Positions 1-10,040 of a stretch of DNA of 64,000 nt are shown here, piece after piece. The translations under genes were made by a program, and so were the position numbers. This DNA comes from Roseiarcus sp963749715 (GTDB lineage: Bacteria; Pseudomonadota; Alphaproteobacteria; Rhizobiales; Beijerinckiaceae): assembly GCA_963749715.1 (NCBI GenBank), contig CAVVNR010000008.1:637059-701058 (forward strand), written 5' to 3'. The stretch's first letter is position 1. Each line of letters opens with the position of its first letter. Under the pieces are notes generated by a model. The model was not told the origin of the DNA, made no database searches, and saw only the letters and a list, made by a program, of their open reading frames with translations.

Positions 1-1242
1 GGTGCGCATCTGCCGATCGACGGCGATAAATCCGCGCTCGTCGACCGCCACTCCCGCCGCCTCCGCGCCGATGCGCTTGCCGTTCGGACGCCGGCCAACG
101 GAGACGAGGATGGCGTCAAAGACCTCCGACTTGACGCCCTCCGGCCCTTCATAAGAAACGTGGAGACCGTCCTTCGCGGCTTCGACCTTGGTCACTTTCG
201 TCTTGAGCAGGATTTTTTCGTAGAGCTTGCCGATCCGCTTGGCGAGCGGGGCGACGACGTCCGGATCAGCGCCCGGCATGAGCTGGTCCATCATCTCGAT
301 CACGGTGATCCCGGCGCCGAGCGACTGATAGACCGTCGCCATTTCGAGCCCGATGATGCCGCCGCCGAGGACGAGCATGCGCTTGGGGATGAAGCTCAGT
401 TCCAGCGCCCCGGTCGAATCCCAGATCCGGGGGTCGGAAGGGATGAAGCCTGGCGCGACCGGCTCGGAGCCCGCCGCAACGATCGCCTTGGCGAACCGCA
501 CGGTCTTCGGCCCTTCTCCGGTCTCTACGCGGAGGGTGTTTGGCGACGTGAACTTCCCATCGCCCGTCACCACCGTCACCTTGCGCTGTTTCGAAAGCCC
601 TGTGAGGCCGGTCGTCAGGCGTTTGACGACGGAAGACTTCCAGTCGCGGATGGCGTCGAGTTTGAAAGTCGGCTTGCCGAACGCAACTCCGTGCGCGCTC
701 ATCGCAGCCGCATCCTCGATCACCTTGGCGACGTGCAAGAGCGCCTTCGACGGAATACAGCCGACGTTCAGGCAGACTCCGCCGAGGGTCTGGCGTTTGT
801 CGACCAGCACGACCTTCTGGCCCAGATCGGCGGCGCGAAAGGCTGCGGTGTACCCCCCTGGGCCAGCCCCGAGGACAAGGATGTCCGCCTCGACGTCAGC
901 CTTTCCGCCTGGATCGGCCGCTGCCTTCGGGGCGGGCGCGGGCGCGGCTTTGGGCGCGGGCTCTTGGATCTCTGCGCCGCCGTACGACGATGCGGCCTTT
1001 GCTTCCCCGCCACCGGCATAGGTCGCAAGCAGCGCGCCCTCGCTGACCTTGTCACCGACCTTGACGCGGACCTCGCCGATCACCCCATCCTCGGGCGCCG
1101 GAACGTCCATCGTCGCCTTGTCGCTCTCGAGGGTCAGGATCGTCTCTTCCTTCCTGACGCTTTTTCCGGGCGCGATCTGGACCTCGATGATCGGCACATC
1201 CTTGAAGTCGCCGATGTCGGGAAGCCTGATTTCCTTGGCCAT
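1..1242 (-). CDS. lpdA: Dihydrolipoyl dehydrogenase (E3) with N-terminal lipoyl domain, C-terminus cut by window edge
   Basis: E3 of the pyruvate dehydrogenase complex; it reoxidises dihydrolipoyl groups using FAD and NAD+. The minus-strand frame is open from the ATG at 1242 to base 1 (414 residues). Residues 1-75 form a lipoyl domain (lipoyl-lysine motif ESDKATMDVP), followed by an Ala/Pro linker to about residue 118. Next come the FAD-binding GAGPGGY motif, the redox-active disulfide GGVCLNVGCIPSK and the NAD-binding GGGIIG motif. The read ends at DERGFIAVDRQMRT, so the dimerisation domain lies outside the window. It follows the E2 gene by 29 bases, in the same direction. A lipoyl domain on E3 is known mainly from beta- and gammaproteobacterial-type complexes, which fits the AceE-type E1 upstream. 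Confidence 0.95.
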   Translation of the reverse strand, partial: MAKEIRLPDIGDFKDVPIIEVQIAPGKSVRKEETILTLESDKATMDVPAPEDGVIGEVRVKVGDKVSEGALLATYAGGGEAKAASSYGGAEIQEPAPKAAPAPAPKAAADPGGKADVEADILVLGAGPGGYTAAFRAADLGQKVVLVDKRQTLGGVCLNVGCIPSKALLHVAKVIEDAAAMSAHGVAFGKPTFKLDAIRDWKSSVVKRLTTGLTGLSKQRKVTVVTGDGKFTSPNTLRVETGEGPKTVRFAKAIVAAGSEPVAPGFIPSDPRIWDSTGALELSFIPKRMLVLGGGIIGLEMATVYQSLGAGITVIEMMDQLMPGADPDVVAPLAKRIGKLYEKILLKTKVTKVEAAKDGLHVSYEGPEGVKSEVFDAILVSVGRRPNGKRIGAEAAGVAVDERGFIAVDRQMRT

Positions 1243-1271
1243 GGCCGCTATCCCCCGCTATCGGTCCGCAA

Positions 1272-2921
1272 TCACAAAATCACGCGCCGCATATCCTCGA
1301 CCATCTCCGCCAGACGGCGCATGAAGCGCGCGGCGGCGGCGCCGTCGATGACGCGATGATCGTAGGAGAGGCATAGCGGAAGCATCAGACGCGGTTGAAA
1401 AGCCTTCCCGTCCCACACCGGGACCGTCTTCGATCGCACCACGCCCAGAATCGCGACCTCGGGCGCGTTCACTATTGGCGTGAACGCCGTCCCGCCGATC
1501 CCGCCAAGGGAGGAAATGGTGAACGTCGCGCCTTGCATTTCGCCAGGCGCAAGCTTGCCGCTGCGCGCCTTGTCGGACAGGGCGCCAAGCTCGCGGGCAA
1601 GTTCGATCACGCCCTTCCGATCAACGTCCTTGACGACGGCGACCACAAGGCCGTCAGGGGTGTCGACGGCGACGCCGAGGTGCCAATAGCGACGCAAGAT
1701 CAGAGAATCGCCAGCTGGACTTAGCGCCGCGTTGAAGGTCGGGAAGGCCTTGAGCGCCGCAACCGCGGCCCGCATCAGCAGCGGCAGCAAGGATACTCGG
1801 TAAGGCTTGGTCTTGTCTTTCTTGGCCTCTTCGTCGAGCGATCGCCGGAAGGCGTCGAGGTCGGTAATGTCGGCCTCGTCGCTATGCGTCACATGAGGTA
1901 CGTTGACCCACGAGGCGTGAAGGCGCGGGCCCGAAATGCGCTTGATGCGCGAAAGCGGAACGGTTTCGATTGGCCCGAACTTCGCGAAGTCGACGGCCGG
2001 GATCGGCGGCAAAGCGCCGCCCCCGACAGGCGCGGCGCCCGCGGCCACGCCCCCGCGCGACAATGCTGCTTTGACATCCTCGCGGGTGATGCGGCCCTTC
2101 TCTCCGGTGCCCTTGAGCGTGTTGAGGTCAATGTCGAGTTCGCGCGCCAGCCGTCGGACCGCCGGACCAGCGAAGACGCCGGAAAAGTCGGCTTTGGCGG
2201 GGCCGGAAGTCGGCGGGATCGGAGCGCGCGGCGGCAGATCCCTGGGCGCGACAGGCGAGGTTTCGGGCGCTTCGGCGGCGTCCTCCTCTTCCTTCGCGTC
2301 CGCCTCGTCCTCCTGTCCCGGCGGGATCGACGCGACCGACCCGCCGGCGTCGAGTTTGGCGATAAGGGCGCCCATCGAAACTTTGTCGCCGACCTTGGCG
2401 ACGATCTGACTAATCTTGCCCGCTGCGGGCGACGGCACGTCCATCGTCGCTTTGTCGGATTCGAGCGTCACCAGCGGCTGCTCGGCCTCGACGGTATCGC
2501 CTGCCTTCACCAGGACTTCGATGACCGGAACGTCCTTGAAGTCGCCGATATCGGGGACTCTGACCTCGATCGTCGCCGCCTTGACCGGGGCGGGCGCGGC
2601 TGCCGCGCTTCGCCCGCCGGACTTATCCGGGGCCGCAGCGGCGGCGACCTTAGGGGCGGCGGCGGTGCGCGCGGGTTCGCCAGCGGCAGAGTCGATGCGC
2701 GCGATGAGCGTCCCCATTGACACTTTGTCGCCAACCTTTGCGACGACGTCAGCGACGGCGCCAGCGATTGGCGACGGCACGTCCATAGTGGCTTTGTCGG
2801 ACTCGAGCGTCACCAGCGGCTGCTCGGCCTTCACGACGTCGCCCGGTTTCACCAGGACCTCGATGATCGGAACATCCTTGAAGTCGCCGATATCGGGAAC
2901 GTTCACGTCGATTTTCGCCAC
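1272..2921 (-). CDS. aceF: Dihydrolipoyllysine acetyltransferase (PDH E2), two lipoyl domains
   Basis: Core enzyme of pyruvate dehydrogenase, transferring acetyl groups from lipoamide to CoA. About 549 residues: lipoyl domain 1 (about 1-75), an Ala/Pro linker, lipoyl domain 2 (about 113-186), an acidic linker, a peripheral subunit-binding domain (about 250-285, AVRRLARELDIDL) and the catalytic domain ending with the active-site motif DHRVIDG. Both lipoyl domains carry ESDKATMDVPSP. The frame also opens at a GTG at 2936. I prefer the GTG at 2921 because AGGAGAG lies just upstream of it and the protein then begins directly at the lipoyl domain. It lies between aceE and lpdA and is presumably co-transcribed with them. 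Confidence 0.93.
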   Translation of the reverse strand: MAKIDVNVPDIGDFKDVPIIEVLVKPGDVVKAEQPLVTLESDKATMDVPSPIAGAVADVVAKVGDKVSMGTLIARIDSAAGEPARTAAAPKVAAAAAPDKSGGRSAAAAPAPVKAATIEVRVPDIGDFKDVPVIEVLVKAGDTVEAEQPLVTLESDKATMDVPSPAAGKISQIVAKVGDKVSMGALIAKLDAGGSVASIPPGQEDEADAKEEEDAAEAPETSPVAPRDLPPRAPIPPTSGPAKADFSGVFAGPAVRRLARELDIDLNTLKGTGEKGRITREDVKAALSRGGVAAGAAPVGGGALPPIPAVDFAKFGPIETVPLSRIKRISGPRLHASWVNVPHVTHSDEADITDLDAFRRSLDEEAKKDKTKPYRVSLLPLLMRAAVAALKAFPTFNAALSPAGDSLILRRYWHLGVAVDTPDGLVVAVVKDVDRKGVIELARELGALSDKARSGKLAPGEMQGATFTISSLGGIGGTAFTPIVNAPEVAILGVVRSKTVPVWDGKAFQPRLMLPLCLSYDHRVIDGAAAARFMRRLAEMVEDMRRVIL

Positions 2922-2966
2922 CGGCGCTCTCCTCACCGAAAAAGATTGAATTGGGATGGCGAGCTT

Positions 2967-5631
2967 TCAGCTTCGCGCCGGATTTGGCCCCTCCGGGTCG
3001 ATCCCGTATTTCGCGATCGCCTCGGTCACGCGCCGGGTGGGCAGCAATTGTTCGTCAGCCAGCGCCTTCAGGCTGGCGACAGCGACGTGATAGCGGTCGA
3101 CCTCGAAGAACGAGCGCAGACGGCGGCGATAATCCGAGCGCCCGAATCCGTCGGTTCCGAGCACCTTGTAGCGCGCGGGCACATAGGGGCGGATTCCGTC
3201 CGCAACCGCCTTCATGTAATCGGTCGAGGCGATGACCGGCCCCTTTCCGCTCGCCAGCGCGCGGGTGATGAACGGCAGCTTTCTGGTCGGCTTCCGGATG
3301 CAAAAGGTTCCACCGTTCGACGTCGAGGCCCTCGCGGCGCAATTCGGTAAAGCTCGTCACGCTCCAGATTTCGCTGCTGACGCCGTGCTCGCCGGCCAGC
3401 ATCTCGGCCGCCGCCTCGACCTCGCGCAGGATCGCTCCCGCGCCGAGAAGACGCACCTGCAATCCGGGCCTGTCCGCCTTGACCTCGCGTAGTTTGTAAG
3501 CGCCGCCAAGGATCCCCTCTTCCGCGCCTTCCGGCATGGCGGGGTGGGCATAATTCTCGTTCAGGGTCGTGACGTAGTAGTAGACGTCATCCTGGTCGAC
3601 GAGCATGCGCTTCAAACCCGCGTGTATGATCACCGCGAGTTCGTAGGCGTAGGTCGGATCGTAGGTGACGCAATTGGGAATGGTCGAGGCGAGAACGTGG
3701 CTGTGCCCGTCCTCGTGCTGCAGCCCCTCCCCGTTCAAGGTCGTGCGGCCCGATGTGCCGCCGATCAGGAAGCCGCGCGTCCGCATGTCGCCCGCCGCCC
3801 AGGCGAGATCGCCGACGCGCTGGAAGCCGAACATCGAGTAATAGATATAGAAGGGAATCATCGGGACGTTCGACGTCGAATAGGACGTTCCCGCGGCGAT
3901 GAAGGAGGCCATTGCGCCGGGCTCGTTGATCCCTTCCTGGAGGATCTGCCCCTTCGGATCCTCGCGGTAATACATGAGCTGATCGGCGTCCTGCGGCCGA
4001 TAGAGCTGGCCGACCTGGCTGAAGATGCCGACCTGCCGAAAGAGGCCCTCCATGCCGAAGGTCCGGCTCTCGTCTGGAACGATCGGGACCACATGCGGCC
4101 CGATGTCCTTGTCGCGCAGCAGCGTGGTGAGGACCCGGACGAAGGCCATGGTGGTCGAGATTTCCCGGCCCTCGGCGGTCGCTTTCAATACCGCGTCGAA
4201 GGCGGAGAGCGGGGGAACCTTGAGCGGTTCGCTCTGGCGACGACGGGCCGGCAGGTAGCCGCCCAGCGCCGCCCGCCGCTCATGCAGATAGGTCATCTCC
4301 TCGCTGTTTTCGCGGAAGCGCAGGAACGGAACCTTGTCGAGTTCGGCGTCGGTGACGGGGATTTGGAACCGGTCGCGGAAGGCCCTCAGCGCATCATGGC
4401 CGAGCTTCTTGGCCTGGTGGGCGATCATCTGCCCCTCGCCGGCCGCGCCCATGCCGTAGCCCTTGACCGTCTTGGCGAGAATAACGGTCGGCTGGCCCCG
4501 GTGGTCGACCGCCGCCTTATAGGCGGCGTAGACCTTGACCGGATCGTGCCCGCCGCGGGTCAGCGCCCAGATCTCGGCGTCGGTCCAGTCCTCGACCATC
4601 GCCGCAGTTTCGGGATGGCGGCCAAAGAAGTGCTTGCGGATATAGGCTCCGTCCTTCGACTTGAAGTCCTGGTACTCGCCGTCGACGCACTCCTCCATCA
4701 GCTGGCGCAGCTTGCCCGCCGTATCCCTGGCCAGGAGCTGGTCCCAGCCGGACCCCCACAGGCATTTGATGACGTTCCAGCCCGCGCCGCGGAAATCGGC
4801 CTCGAGCTCCTGCACGATCTTGCCGTTGCCGCGGACCGGCCCGTCGAGACGCTGCAGGTTGCAATTGATGACGAAGATCAGATTGTCGAGCTTCTCGCGC
4901 CCGGCGAGCGAAATGGCGCCGAGCGATTCCGGCTCGTCCATCTCGCCGTCGCCGCAGAAGACCCAGACCTTGCGCGGCGCGGTGTCGGCGAGGCCGCGGC
5001 AATGCAGATAGCGGAGGAACCTCGCCTGATAGATCGCCATCAACGGGCCGAGACCCATCGACACTGTCGGGAACTGCCAGAACTCCGGCATCAGCCATGG
5101 GTGGGGATACGATGAGAGACCCTTGCGGCCGACCTCCTGGCGGAAGTTGACGAGCTGCTCGTCGCTGAGTTGGCCCTCCATGAAGGCGCGGGCGTAAATG
5201 CCCGGCGAGCTGTGGCCCTGGAAATAGATGAGGTCGCCGCCATGCTTGTCGTTGCAAGCATGCCAGAAATGCATGAAGCCGGTGTCGTAAAGGGTCGCGG
5301 CCGACTGGAAGCTCGCGATGTGGCCGCCAAGTTCCGACGACTCCTTGTTCGCCTTGACAACGATCGCCGCCGCGTTCCAGCGCACGTAGCGGCGGATGAT
5401 CTGCTCGATCTTGCGGTTCCCGGGGTGAGGCGGCTGCTCTTCGGGGGGGATGGTGTTGACATAAGCGGTGTTGGCGGCGAACGGCAGCTTCGCGCCCTTG
5501 CGCCGGGCGGCGGCGACCACCGAATTGAGGATTTCATCGACCTTGACGATGCCCTCGAAGGCCGCAACCGAATCGAGCGCGTCGAGCCATTCGTCAGTCT
5601 CGTCGGAGTGGTCTGAGACTCGATCGTCCAT
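2967..5631 (-). CDS. aceE: Pyruvate dehydrogenase E1, homodimeric AceE type (one frameshift)
   Basis: Thiamine-diphosphate enzyme that decarboxylates pyruvate and acetylates the E2 lipoyl groups. The start chosen is the ATG at 5631 (MDDRVSDHSDETDEW). The main frame runs to about 3281, where an extra base, probably an A in an AAA run, shifts it. The true C-terminus (KLPFITRALASGKGP, then KAVADGIRPYVPARY, ending DPEGPNPARS) continues in the next frame to 2967. With one base removed the protein is 887 residues, the standard AceE length. The ThDP motif GDGEMDEPESLGA and following NCNLQRLDG are intact. Most Alphaproteobacteria use the heterotetrameric PdhA/PdhB E1, so this AceE type is notable. 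First gene of the aceE-aceF-lpdA set. Confidence 0.93.
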
Positions 5632-5836
5632 CGGGGGCCGCCCTCCCTTGCACTTGATACGAAAGTCGCAAGCGTCCGTTTGTCGCAGTCTTCTCACGGG
5701 CCCGCGGAATTGGCAATCGCGACGGACGGCGCTGCTGCCATGTCAAACTCGCATGTACCGCGATCGCATTGGCCGACGGCGGGCGGCGCGGTAGAGTAGC
5801 GCCGCCGGTCGCTTGGCGCCGGCGTCGGAGGGTCAT

Positions 5837-6193
5837 TTGGCCGGCCTGACAACCCACGTCCTCGACCTCGCCCGCGGCTTGCCGGCCGAGGGCTTGAGGG
5901 TCGAGCTTTACGAGTTCGGGGAAGGCGGCGAGCGTCGCCTCGCGACCGACGTTGCGACCAACGCTGATGGACGCACTGACACGCCGCTGATCGGCGCGGA
6001 CGGCGCGCGGACCGGCCGGTTCGAACTCGTCTTTCATGCGGGGGACTATTTTCGTCGCCAGGGCGTGAAAACGGCCGATCCGCCTTTCCTGGACGTAATT
6101 CCTCTCCGTTTCGCCATCGCCGATCCGAAGGCGCATTATCACGTACCGCTGCTGGTATCGCCTTGGAGCTATTCGACCTATCGGGGCAGTTAG
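5837..6193 (+). CDS. uraH: 5-hydroxyisourate hydrolase (transthyretin-like)
   Basis: Hydrolyses 5-hydroxyisourate, the product of urate oxidation, in purine catabolism. The 118-residue protein begins LAGLTTHVLDLARGLPAEGL and ends in YRGS, the C-terminal signature of the transthyretin-related hydrolases. I place the start at the TTG at 5837, preceded by GGAGGG; the frame extends upstream to a TTG at 5813 without conserved sequence. It stands alone: no uricase or OHCU decarboxylase gene is in the window. It is divergent from aceE. Confidence 0.92.
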   Translation: MAGLTTHVLDLARGLPAEGLRVELYEFGEGGERRLATDVATNADGRTDTPLIGADGARTGRFELVFHAGDYFRRQGVKTADPPFLDVIPLRFAIADPKAHYHVPLLVSPWSYSTYRGS

Positions 6194-6563
6194 CCGCCTA
6201 TAGAACACTTTGACTGCGTTATTGCTGGGCCAATTTTTCCAAATCGACCCCAAATCCTCCCAAGCCGGGCCAAACCAGGCCAAGGAAACGCAAAGAAAAT
6301 CCAAGAAAAAGGCTTGGATTTCCTTGGATTCTGTTCGCCGAATTCGAGCCCCCTCAGAGGTTTGCGTCGACCCCCAGGCCAATAAAATTTCGTTGCCGTC
6401 TTTTCCGGGAAATCAACACGCTTCGTCGCAGTATATTTGTCGCAAGGAGTGCTCCTCGCTCGTTCCCCGATCGCCGATCCTCTGTCATCGCGAAACCACG
6501 CTAGCACGATTTCCGATTTCCAGGAAGCAGCCTCGCGCAATTTATTTGCCGCCGGTCTCTTGC
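6194..6563. other. Intergenic stretch with phased repeat and inverted repeat, no gene
   Basis: About 370 bases between uraH and the marR operator, richer in A/T than its surroundings. No convincing gene on either strand; a minus-strand frame here reads low-complexity W/F/R/K-rich sequence. It contains the 10-bp-phased CAA array described separately, and an inverted repeat AATCCAAG (6298-6305) and CTTGGATT (6313-6320), with a further CTTGGATT copy at 6323-6330. It could hold the uraH terminator and the marR promoter region. Confidence 0.6.
6231..6310. repeat. 10-bp-phased CAA repeat array
   Basis: CAA or CCAA trinucleotides recur almost exactly every helical turn at 6231, 6240, 6251, 6261, 6271, 6281, 6291 and 6302. 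The bases between them vary, so this is a periodic motif, not a simple tandem copy. Such phasing places each motif on the same face of the helix. Function is unknown; a bent-DNA or protein-array site is an inference. Confidence 0.6.
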
Positions 6564-6597
6564 ATAAGCGTGCTCATTATATTATAAGCATGCTTAT
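6564..6597. promoter_or_regulatory. Tandem palindromic operator overlapping the marR start
   Basis: A perfect 14-bp palindrome, ATAAGCATGCTTAT, lies at 6584-6597. A near copy, ATAAGCGTGCTCAT, lies at 6564-6577, so the two centres are 20 bp (two helical turns) apart. The perfect copy contains the candidate marR ATG at 6590. This is the expected form of a MarR dimer operator and suggests autorepression of the marR-emrA-emrB operon. Confidence 0.75.
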
Positions 6598-7072
6598 GTT
6601 ATCACTCGCTCAAAAACCAATGCTCTCGCCCGCGCGGGAGCTCGGCTTTGCGCTCCATGACGTGGCGCGGCTGCTCAGGACCTATTCCGACCAGCGCGCC
6701 CGCGAACTCGGGACGACGCGGGCTCAATGGGCGGTGCTCTCGCGCCTACAGCGCTGCGAGGGCGTCAAGCAAAGCGAACTGGCCGAGGCGCTCGACCTCG
6801 CGCCGATCACGCTCGGGCGCCTGATCGACAAATTGACCCTGGCCGGCCTGGTCGAGCGGCGCGACGATGCGACCGACCGGCGCGCCAATCGTCTTTACCT
6901 GACCGAAAAAGCCGCCCCGGCGCTCAAGGAACTCGGCGCGCTGGCCGAGGACCTGATGGGGCGGGCTCTTGCGGGGCTCGATGAACGCGAGATCCACGCC
7001 ATGCACGACGGCCTCAAGACCATCAAGGCCAATCTCAAGAACGTATTGATTGGGGGAGCAGAACCAAAGTGA
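6590..7072 (+). CDS. MarR-family transcriptional regulator of the adjacent efflux pump
   Basis: Winged-helix dimeric repressor, 160 residues from the ATG at 6590. The DNA-binding part is about residues 35-105 (RAQWAVLSRLQRCEGVKQSELAEAL, recognition region ITLGRLIDKL, wing RRDDATDRRANRLYLT), flanked by dimerisation helices. ATGs at 6596 and 6620 are alternative starts and none has a clear Shine-Dalgarno sequence. Upstream in-frame sequence from 6437 is not protein-like. The stop overlaps the next gene's GTG in a GTGA junction, implying translational coupling. Its tandem operator overlaps the start. The role is inferred to match EmrR: release on binding a toxic ligand. Confidence 0.9.
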   Translation: MLMLSLAQKPMLSPARELGFALHDVARLLRTYSDQRARELGTTRAQWAVLSRLQRCEGVKQSELAEALDLAPITLGRLIDKLTLAGLVERRDDATDRRANRLYLTEKAAPALKELGALAEDLMGRALAGLDEREIHAMHDGLKTIKANLKNVLIGGAEPK

Positions 7073-8452
7073 CCCAACCCAAGCCCGCGGCCGGGCGCGA
7101 TCCCGCGCCGCAAGACCCCTCGCCCGTCGGCCGGGTCGGCGACCCGGCCTTCGAGCCCCAGCCGGGGCAGCCGCTGCCGTTCACGCCGCCGAAGTCGAGC
7201 CCGCAAAGCTCGGGGCGCGACTCCGCGCCGCAAACGCCGTCCGCTCAGCCGTCGCCCCCGATCCAGTTCACGCCGGCGCGAACGCCTGCGCCGGGTCCGC
7301 AGGCGCCGCCGCCCGCGCCCCAGCCGCCGGCCGAGAAGCCGATCACGGTCAAGCCCAAGCGCCGCATCAGCCGTTTCATCATGCTCGTGGTCATCCCGGT
7401 CATCGCGCTCGCGCTCGGTCTCGGCTGGTGGCTGAGCAGCGGCCGCTATGTCTCCACCGACAACGCCTATGTCGGCGCCGACAAGTCGCTGATAACGCCG
7501 CAAGTCACCGGCGCGATCGTCGCCGTCCATGTGGCCGAGGGGCAACAGGTCAAGGTCGGCGATCCGCTGTTCGACATCGACCCGCAACCCTATGAGATCG
7601 CGCGCGCGCTCGCCAGGGGCCGCCTTGATGCGGCGAAGGTCGAATTCGCCAACTTGAAGTCCTCGTATGTGAGCAATGCGGACCAAATCAAAATGGGCGA
7701 GGACGCCGTGGCGGTGCGCCAGACCGATTTTGACCGCAAGAACGGCCTGGCGATCCACGGCGCGGGAACCACCGCCGATCGCGACACCTCGATGGGCAAC
7801 CTCATCCAGGCCAAGCAGATCCTCGAATTCGTGCGCCAGCAGCAGGCGACGGTGACGGTGAAGCTCGGCGGCGGGCCCGATGCTTCGATCGAGAAATTTC
7901 CCGACTACATGCAGGCAAAAGCGGGCCTCGAGGACGCCGAACGCAATCTGCGCGACACCAAGGTCGTCGCGCCGATCGACGGCGTTGCGACGCAAGTGCC
8001 GGAGATCCAGGTCGGGCGCGTGGCGGCCGCCGGCCAGCCGGTGTTCGCGATCGTCGCCAACACCGGACTTCTGGGTCGACGCCAATCCGAAGGAATTGGA
8101 CTTGACCTTCGTCCATGCCGGCCTGCCGGCGAGGGTGAGCGTCGACACGTTCCCTGACCGCGAGTGGAAGGGCTCGATCTGCTCGATCGCGCCGGGGACG
8201 GGCGCGCAATTCGCGATCCTGCCGGCGCAGAACGCGACCGGCAATTGGGTCAAGGTCGTCCAGCGCGTGCCGCTTCGGTTCTGCTTCGATCCGAACGAGG
8301 ACACGACCGGCCTGAGAGCGGGCATGAGCGCGTATCTCACGATCGACACCGGCCGCGTGCGCACGCTTGCGGGCACGCTCGAAGGGCTGAAGCAGTGGGT
8401 GGTCGGTTACGTCGACACCCTTCTCGGCGCGAGGACGGCCGTCATCAGATGA
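7069..8452 (+). CDS. EmrA/HlyD-type membrane fusion protein (one frameshift)
   Basis: Periplasmic adaptor of a drug efflux pump, about 460 residues. A GTG start at 7069 overlaps the marR stop. The first 90-odd residues are Pro-rich and cytoplasmic. A single membrane segment follows (FIMLVVIPVIALALGLGWWL), then the lipoyl-like beta hairpin (STDNAYVGADKSLITPQVTG), a helical hairpin and a barrel domain. At about 8065 an extra G in ACCGGAC shifts the frame; the true sequence continues NTDFWVDANPKELDLTF to 8452. Its stop overlaps emrB in an ATGA junction. An outer-membrane partner is not in the window. Confidence 0.92.
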
Positions 8453-10018
8453 ACGCGGCCGTTCCCGCCCCTCCGCTCTACGAGACGATCTCGCCGACGC
8501 TCAAGTGGCTTCTGACCGTCTGCATCATGATGGCCACCATCATGCAGGCGCTGGACACGACGATCGCCAACGTCGCCCTGCCCTATATGCAAGGCTCGCT
8601 GTCGACGACGCAGGATCAGATCAACTGGGTCCTGACCTCCTACATCGTCGCAGCGGCGATCATGACCTCGCCGCTGGGCTGGATGGCGACGCGCTTCGGC
8701 CGCAAGAAATTGTTCATCGTCTGCACCGCCGGCTTCACCGTGGCCTCGATGCTGTGCGGCGTCGCGCTGTCGATCGAGCAGATGGTCGCCTACCGGCTGC
8801 TCCAGGGGGTGTTTGGCGCGGCGCTGGTGCCGCTCTCCCAGGCGGTGATGCTCGACATCTTTCCGCCGGCCAAGCGCGGCTCGGCGATGGCGATCTGGGG
8901 CATGGGGGTAATGCTCGGGCCAATCATGGGCCCGACGCTCGGCGGCTTTCTCACCGATTCCTATTCGTGGCGCTGGGTGTTTTTCGTCAATCTGCCGTTC
9001 GGCATCCTCACCACCGCCGGGCTATGGCTGTTCATGAGCGAAACCCCGACCCGGCGCGACGTGCCGTTCTCGTGGTTCGGCTTCCTGAGCCTCTCGCTCG
9101 GCATCGGATCGTTGCAGATGATGCTCGATCGCGGCGAGCAGCTCGGCTGGTTCGATTCCCCCGAAATCATCATCGAGGCGATCCTTGCCGTCGTCGGCTT
9201 CTATTTCTTTCTCGCCGACTGTTTCACCTCGAGGCGGCCGTTCATCACCGTCCGCATCTTCCGCGACTGGAATTTCTCGATCGCTCTTGTCTTCATGTTC
9301 CTGGTCGGCGTCATCCTGCTCGCGACCATGGCGCTGGTGACGCCGTTCATCCAGAACATGCTCGGCTACCCGGTGCTGTCGAGCGGCTATCTGCTGGGGA
9401 CGCGCGGCATCGGCACGTTCGTGGCGATGTTCCTGGTTGGACGATTGAGCGGCAAGGTCGACGCGCGCCTGCTCATCTTCATCGGCCTTGTGCTGGCGAC
9501 CTCGTCGCTGTGGCTGATGACCGGCTGGTCGCTCGACGTCTCGGGCCCGACGATCGCAATCAATTCGATCGCCCAGGGGTTCGGCCTCGGCTTCATCTTC
9601 GTGCCGCTCAACACCATCGCCTTCGCCACCCTGCCGGGCGAACTCAGGACCGAAGGCGCGGCGCTGTGGACGCTGATCCGCAACATCGGCTCGGCGGTCG
9701 GGATCTCGGTCGTCATCGCCCGGCTCACCAGCATGATCACCATGTTCCACAGTCAGCTGGTCGAGCACGTGACGCCATTCAACGACGCCATGAGAATGCC
9801 GAACGCTTCGATGCTCTCGGGCCACGGATTGCCGAGTTCTGGCGATGCTCGAAGGCCTCGTCACCCAGCAGGCGGCGGCGATGGCCTATTCGAACGACTT
9901 CCTGTTCATGACCTTCATCTCGCTCTGCGCCTTTCCGCTGCTCGCGCTGATCCGTTCGCCGAAATCGGTGGCCGCGGCCGCTTCCCGAGAGGCCGCGGCC
10001 CATGCGGTGATGGACTGA
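8449..10018 (+). CDS. DHA2/EmrB-family MFS multidrug transporter (C-terminal frameshift)
   Basis: Drug/proton antiporter with 14 predicted membrane helices, about 522 residues. It starts MNAAVPAPPLYETISPTLKW at 8449. The DHA family motif LDTTIANVALP is in helix 1, and motif A-like GWMATRFGRKK lies between helices 2 and 3. A shift at about 9835-9850, compatible with one extra base, moves the last 55 residues to another frame (MLEGLVTQQAAAMAYSNDF to AHAVMD), ending at 10018. It is coupled to the adaptor gene by a 4-bp overlap. Substrates cannot be told from sequence. Confidence 0.92.
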
Positions 10019-10040
10019 AATAGGCGATCAGGAGACCCTC

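Noticed and set aside
6190..6540. Minus-strand frame rich in Trp, Phe and Lys opposite the phased repeat
   Set aside because: The composition reflects the repeated CCAA/TTGG motifs, not a protein; no start signal.
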